From SHYR01 sp036013055 (GTDB lineage: Bacteria; Chloroflexota; Dehalococcoidia; UBA2979), in the NCBI GenBank assembly GCA_036013055.1, contig DASCQM010000020.1:124001-188000 (forward strand): a stretch of 64,000 nt of DNA, given 5' to 3'. Below are positions 8,269 to 15,947 of this stretch, one piece after another. The first letter of the stretch is position 1. Every line of letters starts with the position of its first letter. Both the position numbers and the translations under genes were made by a program. The notes beneath the pieces were generated by a model. It was not told the DNA's origin. It worked only from the letters and a program-made list of their open reading frames with translations, and ran no database searches.

Positions 8269-9222
8269 ATGACATCGTCTGCCGCTCCATCGACGGCGAC
8301 CGACGCCGCGATCTCCGTCAGCGGATTGCGCAAGTCGTACGGCGCGAATGAGGCCGTGCGCAGCGTCGACCTCTCAGTGGAACGCGGCGAGATCTTCGCG
8401 CTGCTCGGCCCGAACGGCGCGGGCAAGACCACGACCGTCGAGATCCTCGAAGGCCACCGCAGCCGGGACGGTGGCGATGTCTCGGTGCTCGGCCACGACC
8501 CGGCCGACGGCGAACGCGCGATGCGCGAGCGGGTCGGCATCGTGCTGCAAGAGACCGGCGTCGAGCCATACCTCAGCGTCGCCGAGACCGTCGAACTACA
8601 TCGCGGCTACTACCGCGCTCCCCTGCCGCTCGATGACGTGCTCGACGTCGTCGGCCTCAGCGCCCAGCGCGACGAGCGCGTGCGCCGCCTCTCGGGCGGC
8701 CAGCGGCGACGGCTCGATGTCGCGATCGGCCTCTGCGGTGACCCCGAACTGCTCTTCCTCGATGAGCCAACAACGGGCTTTGACCCCTCAGCGCGGCGCA
8801 GCGCGTGGGAGATGGTGCGCAACCTGCGCGTCCGTGGCAAGACGGTGCTGCTCACCACGCACTACATGGACGAGGCACAGGCGCTCGCCGACCGTGTCGC
8901 GATCCTCGCTGGTGGCGAGATCGTCGCGCGCGGCACGCTCGATCAACTGCTCGCGCACGACGAGATGACGACGATCAGCTTCGCGCTGCCGGACGGACAC
9001 GGCGAACTGCTGGCGGGGCTGCCCGACGTCGAGACCGCCGACGGCCGCGCGACGATTCGCGCGGCGACGCCAACGGCCACGCTGCACGAGCTGACGCGGC
9101 GGGCGGCCGAGCGGCAGATCGAACTCGATGAGCTGAGCGTGACCCGCGCCACCCTCGAAGAGATCTACCTCTCGCTGACCGCCGGCGACGGCAGCGCATC
9201 CAGCGAGGCGAGCGACGAATGA
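8269..9222 (+). CDS. ABC-2 type exporter ATP-binding protein
   Basis: A 317-residue ATPase. Walker A GPNGAGKTTT near residue 45, ABC signature LSGGQRRRLDVA near 143, Walker B LLFLDEPTTG near 163 and the switch His in LLTTHYMDE are all intact. The C-terminal ~80 residues form the extra domain seen in DrrA/NatA-type exporters. It overlaps the permease gene by ATGA, so the two are translationally coupled. The substrate is unknown; drug or lipid export is typical. Confidence 0.93.
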   Translation: MTSSAAPSTATDAAISVSGLRKSYGANEAVRSVDLSVERGEIFALLGPNGAGKTTTVEILEGHRSRDGGDVSVLGHDPADGERAMRERVGIVLQETGVEPYLSVAETVELHRGYYRAPLPLDDVLDVVGLSAQRDERVRRLSGGQRRRLDVAIGLCGDPELLFLDEPTTGFDPSARRSAWEMVRNLRVRGKTVLLTTHYMDEAQALADRVAILAGGEIVARGTLDQLLAHDEMTTISFALPDGHGELLAGLPDVETADGRATIRAATPTATLHELTRRAAERQIELDELSVTRATLEEIYLSLTAGDGSASSEASDE

Positions 9223-9992
9223 GCGACCTCGCGCTGGCGCTGCGGCAGGTGAAGTACGAGAACCGCGCCTTCTGGCGGAACCCGGCTGCAGCGTTCTTCA
9301 CCTTCGCATTCCCGCTGATCCTGCTCGTGATCTTCAATCTGCTCTTCGGCAACTACGAGCTGGAGGTGAACGGTGGCACGACACGCTTCTCAACGTTCTA
9401 CGTCTCCGGAATCGCTGCGCTCTCCGTCGTCTATACCGGTTACATCGGCCTGGCGATGAGCGTCACGATCGCGCGCGAGCAGGGCCTGCTCAAGCGCACC
9501 CGTGGCACGCCGCTTCCCGCTTGGGCGTTCCTCTTCGGGCGCGTCGTGCAGATGACGCTGGTGATGATGCTGCTGGTCTCGATCGTCGTCGCGGCGGGCG
9601 TGCTCTTCTATGGCGTCGACGTCAGCCTGCGAACGATGCCCGCGTTCGTGTTCGCGCTGGTCGTCGGCACTGCCGCGTTCTCGAGCATGGGGCTGGCGAT
9701 GACGTCGATCATCCCGAACGAGAACGCCGCGACCGCAATCCTCAATCTCTCGACCCTGCCGCTACTCTTCATCTCAGACGTCTTCGTCCCCTCAGGCGAC
9801 GCACCGGCGTGGCTGATCGACGTCGCAGACATCTTCCCGATCCGGCATCTCTCGCTCGCGATCCAGACTGCGTTCAACCCGTTCGAGACGGGTAGCGGCT
9901 TCGAACCGTTCGATCTGGCGGTGGTCGCGGGCTGGGGCGTGTTCGGGCTCGTCGCCGCGCTCCGCCACTTCTCGTGGGAGCCGCACCGCTAG
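9219..9992 (+). CDS. ABC-2 type exporter permease
   Basis: A 257-residue membrane protein with six hydrophobic segments in the ABC-2 arrangement. The cytoplasmic segment EQGLLKRTRGTPLPAWAFL between the second and third helices is characteristic of the DrrB-like permeases. It partners with the preceding ATPase and starts within its stop codon (ATGA). It ends 9 bp before the stop of the convergent ctaB. Confidence 0.9.
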   Translation: MSDLALALRQVKYENRAFWRNPAAAFFTFAFPLILLVIFNLLFGNYELEVNGGTTRFSTFYVSGIAALSVVYTGYIGLAMSVTIAREQGLLKRTRGTPLPAWAFLFGRVVQMTLVMMLLVSIVVAAGVLFYGVDVSLRTMPAFVFALVVGTAAFSSMGLAMTSIIPNENAATAILNLSTLPLLFISDVFVPSGDAPAWLIDVADIFPIRHLSLAIQTAFNPFETGSGFEPFDLAVVAGWGVFGLVAALRHFSWEPHR

Positions 9993-10001
9993 CTGCGCGA
10001 C

Positions 10002-10913
10002 CTATCCGAGGACGAGTTGGTCGAGCGCCATCGCGCCAAAGAGCACCGCGAGATAGAGGATCGAGTAGCGGAAGAGCCGCCGCGCGCCTTCGATGCCTTC
10101 GCTGAAACGCAGCCGGTAGGCCAGCAGCAGGAAGATCACGCCACCGGTGAGCGCAACGCCGACGTAGATCGCCTGTAGCTCGGCGACCGCGCCGAAGATC
10201 ACCGTCACCGGCACAAGCAACCAGCTATAGAGCAGGATCTGGCGCTTCGTCTCGCGGACGCCGTGTACGACGGGGAGCATCGGCACGCCCGCCGCGCGGT
10301 AGTCGTCGCTGGAAAAGAGCGCCAGTGCCCAGAAGTGCGGTGGCGTCCAGTAGAAGACGACCAGGAAGAGCAGCACCGCCTCCACCTCGACGGAACCGGT
10401 GACCGCAGCCCAGCCGATCAACGGCGGCGCGGCGCCTGCGGCACCACCGATCACGATGTTCTGCACGGTGGCCCGCTTCAGGTAGTACGTGTAGATGCCG
10501 GCGTAGAACACCAGCGCACCGATTGCGAGTGCGGCCGAGATCGCGTTCACCGTCAGCGTCAGCCAGACCGCTGCAATGACACCGAGCAGCAGGCCGAAGA
10601 TCGCGGCGTTGCGCGGGGCGATGCTGCCCTGCGGAAGCGGCCGCTGGCTCGTGCGCTCCATGCGCGCATCGATGTCCCGCTCCAGGTACTGGTTGAGCGC
10701 GTTGGCGCCGCCGGCTGCCAGTGAGCCGCCGATCAGCGTCGCCGCGACGAGCCACGTCGAGGGCCACGCGCGCTCAGCGACGACCATCGCCGGCACGGTC
10801 GTGATCAGCAGCAGCCAGATGATGTTCGGCTTCGTCAGCGCGACGTATGCACGTAGCGTCTGCACCACACCGACGGCTGGGTGCGGTGCCGCTACGGCGC
10901 CAAAGTCAGGCAC
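10002..10913 (-). CDS. ctaB: Protoheme IX farnesyltransferase (haem O synthase)
   Basis: A 303-residue UbiA-family membrane prenyltransferase with about nine helices. The first Asp-rich motif is in NALNQYLERDIDARMERT followed by RPLP; the second region YYLKRATVQNIVIGGAAGA and the PPHFWALALF segment are specific to haem O synthases. It adds farnesyl to haem B to make haem O, the precursor of haem A used by the aa3 oxidase encoded nearby. GTG start, overlapping ctaA by 8 nt. Confidence 0.96.
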   Translation of the reverse strand: MPDFGAVAAPHPAVGVVQTLRAYVALTKPNIIWLLLITTVPAMVVAERAWPSTWLVAATLIGGSLAAGGANALNQYLERDIDARMERTSQRPLPQGSIAPRNAAIFGLLLGVIAAVWLTLTVNAISAALAIGALVFYAGIYTYYLKRATVQNIVIGGAAGAAPPLIGWAAVTGSVEVEAVLLFLVVFYWTPPHFWALALFSSDDYRAAGVPMLPVVHGVRETKRQILLYSWLLVPVTVIFGAVAELQAIYVGVALTGGVIFLLLAYRLRFSEGIEGARRLFRYSILYLAVLFGAMALDQLVLG

Positions 10914-11871
10914 CGGGATCCGCCGCTGGGGTGCGCAGGGTGTCCGTCGTGTACGCGGCCCGGTCCGTCTCGAACTCGAAGCGCCCGACGACGAGGATCA
11001 GCACCAGCAGCGCCCAGATCGCGCTGCCGACAGCGAGATGCGCCACGAGCACGATCTCGGCGAAGTCGCTCCAGATGTTCAGCGCGCCGATCGCGATCTG
11101 GAGGCCGTAGAGCGCCAGCGCCGCCCAGACGGCGCGTTCGAGGGCAGGTACCCGCTCTCGCATGTTCGTCGCGGCCATCGCCAGCACGCCGATCGCGGCC
11201 AGCCCGGCGACCACGGTGATGCGGTGGATCCAGTGGATGTGCTGCAGACGCCCGCCGTCGACGAACGGGATCGAGCCCTCCGCGCAGCCCGGCCAGCTCG
11301 TGCACGCCACGCCCGCGTGGGAGCCGACGGTGTAGGCACCGATCATCAGCACGCCCGCCGTCACGATCGTCGCGATATGCGCGATCCGCAGCACCGACGC
11401 GCGCTCAGCCGACTCGACGCGTCGCCGCCCCGATCCGAGGATCGAAAATGCCGCGATCACCGCGAGTATGGCGAGCAGCGTCAGCGCCGTGCCGAGGTGG
11501 ATCATCACGGCCTCGGCGGGCAACTCCCGCTCCACGGTGACCTTGCCGAGCCACGCCTGCACGAAGAGCAGTGGCAGCGAGATGATCGCCAGCATGCGGG
11601 CGGGGCGGTCGTCGGAGTGACTGCGCAGCGTGACCCAGGCGGTGCCCATTATCAGGAAGCCGACGACCATCGCCAGCGTGCGGTGCGAGTACTCGATGAT
11701 CGCCGTCTTCTCCGCCGGGGGAATGATCTGTCCGTGGCAGAGCGGCCAGTCGGGGCAGCCGAGGCCGGAGCCGGTCGTCCGCACCAGCGCGCCGACGCCG
11801 ATCAGCACCAGCGTCGCAACCGCCGTGATCACCGTGAGCTTCTGATATCCCGTCATCGAACCGATGTTCAC
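10906..11871 (-). CDS. ctaA: Haem A synthase
   Basis: A 321-residue COX15/CtaA protein with eight predicted helices. The His ligands occur in IIEYSHRTLAM, MIHLGTA and IHWIHRITV. Two extracytoplasmic Cys pairs are seen in GLGCPDWPLCHG and GVACTSWPGCAEG, as in Bacillus-type enzymes. It oxidises the C8 methyl of haem O to a formyl group. The GTG start overlaps the stop of ccmD (GTGA), which extends the operon from the ccm genes into haem A synthesis. Confidence 0.95.
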   Translation of the reverse strand: MNIGSMTGYQKLTVITAVATLVLIGVGALVRTTGSGLGCPDWPLCHGQIIPPAEKTAIIEYSHRTLAMVVGFLIMGTAWVTLRSHSDDRPARMLAIISLPLLFVQAWLGKVTVERELPAEAVMIHLGTALTLLAILAVIAAFSILGSGRRRVESAERASVLRIAHIATIVTAGVLMIGAYTVGSHAGVACTSWPGCAEGSIPFVDGGRLQHIHWIHRITVVAGLAAIGVLAMAATNMRERVPALERAVWAALALYGLQIAIGALNIWSDFAEIVLVAHLAVGSAIWALLVLILVVGRFEFETDRAAYTTDTLRTPAADPGA

Positions 11872-12038
11872 GTCTGGCTGTCCTCACCTGAGCTTCGATC
11901 CCGTTCCTGCAAGCGCTCCTGCAATCGATCGAGCTCGCGCGAGAGCGAGCGGATGCGGCCCTGCAACGTCAGCACGTACACGAAGAGCCCCGCCCAGAAG
12001 ACGGCGAAGCCCGCGAAGAGAAACTCAAGAGCGTCCAC
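11868..12038 (-). CDS. ccmD: CcmD-like small haem exporter subunit
   Basis: A 56-residue protein that is easy to miss because of its size. It has one N-terminal helix (FLFAGFAVFWAGLFVYVLTL) followed by a basic, amphipathic helix (RIRSLSRELDRLQERLQERD), the standard CcmD architecture. CcmD helps release holo-CcmE from CcmABC. The GTG start shares one base with the ccmC stop and has GAGGTGGG upstream. Its stop overlaps the ctaA start. Position directly after ccmC supports the call. Confidence 0.85.
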   Translation of the reverse strand: MDALEFLFAGFAVFWAGLFVYVLTLQGRIRSLSRELDRLQERLQERDRSSGEDSQT

Positions 12039-12754
12039 TAACCCACCTCGAAACGATCAAGTTCAGCACTCAGAGATTCGGTTCGCGCGGACATCGACTC
12101 CAGTGCGGTACGCAGCACGATCAGCCACAGCGCCAGCAGTGTGATCGCGACCGTACCGATCAGGAAGACGAGCATCATCTCGCCCGGGAGCGCCCCGCGC
12201 GCCACGATCGGCTGCGGGTGCAGCGTACGCCACCAGTCGACAGCGAAATGGATCAGCGGCACATCGACAAAGCCGATGATTGCGAAGACCGCCGCGTAGC
12301 GCGCCGACTGCTCGTCGGCACGTCCCGCGATGCCACGCGCCAGCAGGTAGCCGGAGTAGATCAGCAGCAGCACCAGCGTACTCGTGAGCCGAGCGTCCCA
12401 CGTCCAGTAGACGCCCCAGATCGGCTTGCCCCAGATCGCCCCCGTCACCAGCCCGAGTGCCGTGAAGAGCACGCCGACGCCGGCCGCCGAGCGCGCGACC
12501 GGGTCAAACCGCATGTCGCGCCGCACGAGTACGAGGATCGATGCCACGAAGACGATGAAGAAGGAGAGGTAGGCCGCGAGAATCGATGGTACGTGGATGT
12601 AGAAGAGGCGCTGCACCTCGCCCTCCACGACCTCGCGAGGGGCGACGAGCACGGCACCGAGCAGCATCGCCATCATCATCACGCCGGTCAGCGGCGGCAG
12701 GACCACCCAGCGCAGGCCGTAGGCGCGCGCGGTCATCGATGCGGCGAGGCTCAT
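12038..12754 (-). CDS. ccmC: Haem exporter protein CcmC
   Basis: A 238-residue protein with six helices. The tryptophan-rich haem-handling motif is present as WGVYWTWDARLTS, and the flanking His residues occur in FYIHVPS and LIHFAVDWW. CcmC presents haem to CcmE on the outer face of the membrane. It overlaps ccmB by 4 nt. Confidence 0.95.
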   Translation of the reverse strand: MSLAASMTARAYGLRWVVLPPLTGVMMMAMLLGAVLVAPREVVEGEVQRLFYIHVPSILAAYLSFFIVFVASILVLVRRDMRFDPVARSAAGVGVLFTALGLVTGAIWGKPIWGVYWTWDARLTSTLVLLLIYSGYLLARGIAGRADEQSARYAAVFAIIGFVDVPLIHFAVDWWRTLHPQPIVARGALPGEMMLVFLIGTVAITLLALWLIVLRTALESMSARTESLSAELDRFEVG

Positions 12755-13407
12755 CGTTCCGCCACCATCGGAAAGAGCAGCGCGCTGCCGAGTGTCGCCC
12801 AGAGCGTGAACACGGAGAGCAGCAGCAACCAGGGCGCGGTGCCCACTGGCTCGCCGAGCGCGCCACCGGTCGCGCGCACAGCCGCGATCAGCAGCGGTAC
12901 GAGCAGCGGCAGCGCCAGCACCGGGATCAGCACGCCGCGCGCGCGCACGCGGGCGTCCAACGTCGAGAGCAACGTCGAGAGTGCGACGTAGCCGAGGGTG
13001 CCAACGACCACGATGAGCGCCAGTTCAAATGAGATCAGCGAGATGTTGAACAGGATAGTGCCGAGTCCGAGTACGGCAACTTCGATCGCCAGCAGCACCG
13101 TGAGATTGCTCACGACCTTCGCCAGATAGAGCGTCGTCGATGAGACAGGCGCGAGCAGCATCGCGTCGAACGTCCCTTCCTCGGCCTCGGCGGCGAACGT
13201 CTGGCCGCTGGCGATGATGCCGGCGAAGAGGAACGTGACCCAGAGCACGCCCGGCAGCAGCGGACGCACCTCGGTGACCGCGAGGTCGAGCGCGAACGAG
13301 TAGACGAGCACGCTGATCAGTGCGAAAGCGGCCGCCGAGAACCAGCCACCGCGCTGCCGCCAGATCAGGCGCATGTCCTTCTCGAAGACCGCGATGCCGG
13401 CGCTCAC
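12751..13407 (-). CDS. ccmB: Haem exporter protein CcmB
   Basis: A 218-residue, six-helix permease of the CcmABCD complex. FEKDMRLIWRQRGGW at the N-terminus and ASGQTFAAEAEEGTFDAMLL in the middle match the family. It overlaps both ccmA and ccmC by 4 nt. Confidence 0.94.
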   Translation of the reverse strand: MSAGIAVFEKDMRLIWRQRGGWFSAAAFALISVLVYSFALDLAVTEVRPLLPGVLWVTFLFAGIIASGQTFAAEAEEGTFDAMLLAPVSSTTLYLAKVVSNLTVLLAIEVAVLGLGTILFNISLISFELALIVVVGTLGYVALSTLLSTLDARVRARGVLIPVLALPLLVPLLIAAVRATGGALGEPVGTAPWLLLLSVFTLWATLGSALLFPMVAER

Positions 13408-14084
13408 TGCACAACCCTCAGCGCCGCGGGCTCAGTGACCGGCGCGGTCGTGTCTTCGACGACGCGGCCGCGCTCGAGCACCAGCGTCCCGTCGGCCCAC
13501 GACGAGACTCGCTCCCGCCGATGCGTCGCGGCGACCACGGTGATCGCGGTGTCGTCGGTGGCGAGCGTCAGCTCGTCGAGCAACTGCAGACCGCTCTCGT
13601 CGAGCCCGGTCTCCGGCTCATCGAGCAGCAGCACATCCGGTGCGTGCACCACGGTGCGCGCGATCGCGAGGCGCTGGTGCGCGCCGCGCGAGAGAACGCC
13701 GGCCGGCTCGTCACGTCGTAGCCACAGTCCGACTGCGCGCAGCAGCTCTTCGACGCGCGCGCCAGCATCTCGCAGCCCGTAAAGCCGCGCGAAGAACTGC
13801 AGGTTCTCGACCGCCGTCAGCTCCTCGTAGAGCATCGGCAGGTGGCCCATCACGCCCAGCCGCTGGCGTAGCGCGGCGGGCGCGGACGCGACGTCGAAGC
13901 TGTCGATGCGCGCCTCACCGCTGGTCGGCTTCGCGAGCGTCGAGAGCACCGAGAGCAGCGTCGATTTCCCCGCCGCGTTCGCGCCGAGCAACGCCGTACG
14001 CGAGCCCTTCTTCAGGTGGAAGCTCGCCCCATCGACGGCGATCACGCCGCCGAAGCGCTTCGTCAGGCCGCGTGCCTCGATCAT
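13404..14084 (-). CDS. ccmA: Haem exporter ATP-binding protein CcmA
   Basis: A 226-residue ABC ATPase. Walker A is GANAAGKST, Walker B LLLDEPETGLD, and the signature is the variant LSRGAHQRLAIA, which departs from LSGGQ. ATP hydrolysis by CcmA drives release of haem-loaded CcmE. The place in the operon before ccmB makes the CcmA call firm even though the sequence alone could be any small ABC ATPase. Confidence 0.92.
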   Translation of the reverse strand: MIEARGLTKRFGGVIAVDGASFHLKKGSRTALLGANAAGKSTLLSVLSTLAKPTSGEARIDSFDVASAPAALRQRLGVMGHLPMLYEELTAVENLQFFARLYGLRDAGARVEELLRAVGLWLRRDEPAGVLSRGAHQRLAIARTVVHAPDVLLLDEPETGLDESGLQLLDELTLATDDTAITVVAATHRRERVSSWADGTLVLERGRVVEDTTAPVTEPAALRVVQ

Positions 14085-15112
14085 GCCGACGCGCCATCGC
14101 TGCGCCGCGCGCCAGCCTGGATCGCCGCGAAGCCAGCGACGAGTGCGACAAGCGCGAGTGCAGCTCCGGCGACCGCGCCGGTGCGTTCCGTGAGCGGATT
14201 CGGCGTAGTGCGCCCGGAGAGCCCTCGTAGTTCGGCGACAGCGCTCGCGCCGGGGGCGAGGTCGCCCGCGCGTTCAACGACGATCAGGCGGTCGTCATCG
14301 ACGGCGATCGCATCACCGCGACTGCTCTCGTCGAGCGCGCTCACGGAGCCGACGAACGACTCGGGTACGTGCAGTTCGATGCGGTCTGCCGGGAGTGACG
14401 TCGTTGCGCGCATGCGGTAGGAATCCTCACCGGGATCGTATCCGACGAGATAGCGGGTGACGACCATCGTCTCGCCGGGGCGTAGCGGAACGGAGACCGC
14501 AAGCTGCCCGCCTTCGAGGCTGAACGTACCTTCCTCGCTGACGCCACCCGCATCGAGCGTGCGATCAGGCACCGGTAGCCGCAGCGAGACCCCGCGCCCG
14601 TCGCCGGTATAGGTGCGGTCCGATGGGTTCAGCAGGCGGTCCTCACGCAGCAGGAGAATCTGCCCGACCGCGCCGTCGAGCGCGACGACGGTCATCGTCG
14701 ACTCGGCGACGCGTAGCTGCGGCGGGTCGGCGGTTGTCGCGTATACGGTGACGCTCGTCTCGGCCGTCGGTAGCTCGCTCGACAGCAGCAGCGGCTGCTC
14801 CGAGAAGTAGCGCACGCCGTCGTACAGCACGTTCACGAGGTAGGCGAAATCGGGGTCCGCCGCGACATCGATGGTGAAGCGCCCGCCCTCGCTGGCGACC
14901 TCCGCCGTCGACAGCTCGCCATCGACATCGACGGCGATCAGTTCAACGACGAGGCCGTCAGGCACCGCGACGCCGGCCGTGCCCATCACGACCTCGCCGG
15001 AGATCGTACCCGTGGCCTGCTGCGCATGGGTGGGTGCGACCGTGAGCGTCGCAGCGACGAGGGCAGCGAACAGGAGCACCGACTGCACGAGCGCGGACAT
15101 CAGATGTCTCAC
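14081..15112 (-). CDS. Unknown membrane-anchored extracytoplasmic protein inside the ccm operon
   Basis: A 343-residue protein with a Sec signal peptide (residues ~1-31, ending THAQQA) and one C-terminal helix (GAVAGAALALVALVAGFAAI) before a short basic tail. The region in between is all-beta in appearance. Residues ~35-110 look like a carboxypeptidase regulatory-like or Ig-like domain, and the rest contains repeated short beta strands. No Cys or haem-binding motif is seen. It overlaps ccmA by 4 nt and the ccmI-like gene by 4 nt, so it is made with the cytochrome c maturation machinery. Its function is unknown; a scaffold or apocytochrome chaperone is a guess. Confidence 0.75.
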   Translation of the reverse strand: MRHLMSALVQSVLLFAALVAATLTVAPTHAQQATGTISGEVVMGTAGVAVPDGLVVELIAVDVDGELSTAEVASEGGRFTIDVAADPDFAYLVNVLYDGVRYFSEQPLLLSSELPTAETSVTVYATTADPPQLRVAESTMTVVALDGAVGQILLLREDRLLNPSDRTYTGDGRGVSLRLPVPDRTLDAGGVSEEGTFSLEGGQLAVSVPLRPGETMVVTRYLVGYDPGEDSYRMRATTSLPADRIELHVPESFVGSVSALDESSRGDAIAVDDDRLIVVERAGDLAPGASAVAELRGLSGRTTPNPLTERTGAVAGAALALVALVAGFAAIQAGARRSDGASA

Positions 15113-15390
15113 GAGCGCTCGACCGGGAGATCGCCTGCGTCACGGAGCAGCTCCGTCACCGCGCGGAGCTGCGGTGCGATCGCGCGGCGGCCGGCCTGTC
15201 GGTCGTCGTCGGAGATGCGGCCCGCAGCCAGATCATCGTCGAGCTCACGTAGCTCAGCGAGCAACCGCATCCGCTCGGCGGCATTCGACGCGCGATCAGT
15301 CGCGGACGGTTCGATGCCGGCGCGCAACGGCAGCGCGACCATCGATGCCGCGGCAAGCGCGAACGCGACGAGCAGCACCCACTCCATCAA
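15109..15390 (-). CDS. Short CcmI-like protein
   Basis: A 93-residue protein: one N-terminal helix (VLLVAFALAAASMVALPL) and then a charged helical segment RLLAELRELDDDLAAGRISD that resembles the cytoplasmic segment after the first helix of CcmI/CycH. The second helix and the periplasmic TPR domain of full CcmI are absent. It lies between ccmH and the unknown gene with 4-nt overlaps on both sides. Confidence 0.7.
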   Translation of the reverse strand: MMEWVLLVAFALAAASMVALPLRAGIEPSATDRASNAAERMRLLAELRELDDDLAAGRISDDDRQAGRRAIAPQLRAVTELLRDAGDLPVERS

Positions 15391-15947
15391 GCGCTGCCGT
15401 CCGAGGTGTCATCAGACGTGTCGTCGGCGGTCTGCTCGTCGAGCCACCGCTCGCCCTCGGCGTCGAGCGCCGCAACCGCCGCCGGGGCGGCCGTCCGACG
15501 CAGCCTCAGCAGCGCGGCGGTCCCGAGCGCGGCGACCAGCAGCAGCGATCCGCCAACCCAGCCGAAGAGCACCAGGTTGAACCCGGACTTCGGCAGGTCG
15601 GCGAGCACGCGCTCTCCGTAGCGGTTCGAGAAGAAGAGGATGATGTCGTCCGGCGCATCGCCCGCCGCCAGCCGCTCGCGGATCAGCTCGCGCATATCGA
15701 CGCAGATCGCCAGCTCGCAGATATCGAGCCGCTTGTTCGTGCACTGCGGGCACAGCAATTGGCTCTCGATCTGCTGCGCCTGTGCCTCGAAGTCCTGGGC
15801 TCGCGCCGGGCTCGGCCCCGCCCCGCCAACGTCGATCGCAATGAGCAGCGCGAGCGCGATCACCGTGGCAGCGACGACGATCGGCACGAGTCGCCGCAGC
15901 TTCGAGCGTTTCGATCGCGACATCGACTGCGACGCTCGCTCGCTCAT
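15387..15947 (-). CDS. ccmH: Cytochrome c-type biogenesis protein CcmH
   Basis: A 186-residue protein with an N-terminal membrane segment (~residues 20-40), a short redox domain and a second helix (GWVGGSLLLVAALGTAALL). The redox motif is LLCPQCTNKRLDICELAIC: the LxCPxC core is kept and two further Cys follow, which is not the standard form. CcmH reduces the CXXCH cysteines of apocytochrome c before haem attachment by CcmF. It overlaps ccmF by 4 nt. Confidence 0.92.
   Translation of the reverse strand: MSERASQSMSRSKRSKLRRLVPIVVAATVIALALLIAIDVGGAGPSPARAQDFEAQAQQIESQLLCPQCTNKRLDICELAICVDMRELIRERLAAGDAPDDIILFFSNRYGERVLADLPKSGFNLVLFGWVGGSLLLVAALGTAALLRLRRTAAPAAVAALDAEGERWLDEQTADDTSDDTSDGSA

Noticed and set aside
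10576..12144. Long open frame antisense to ctaB, ctaA and ccmD
   Set aside because: Same pattern of Arg/His-rich shadow translation with no recognisable domain.
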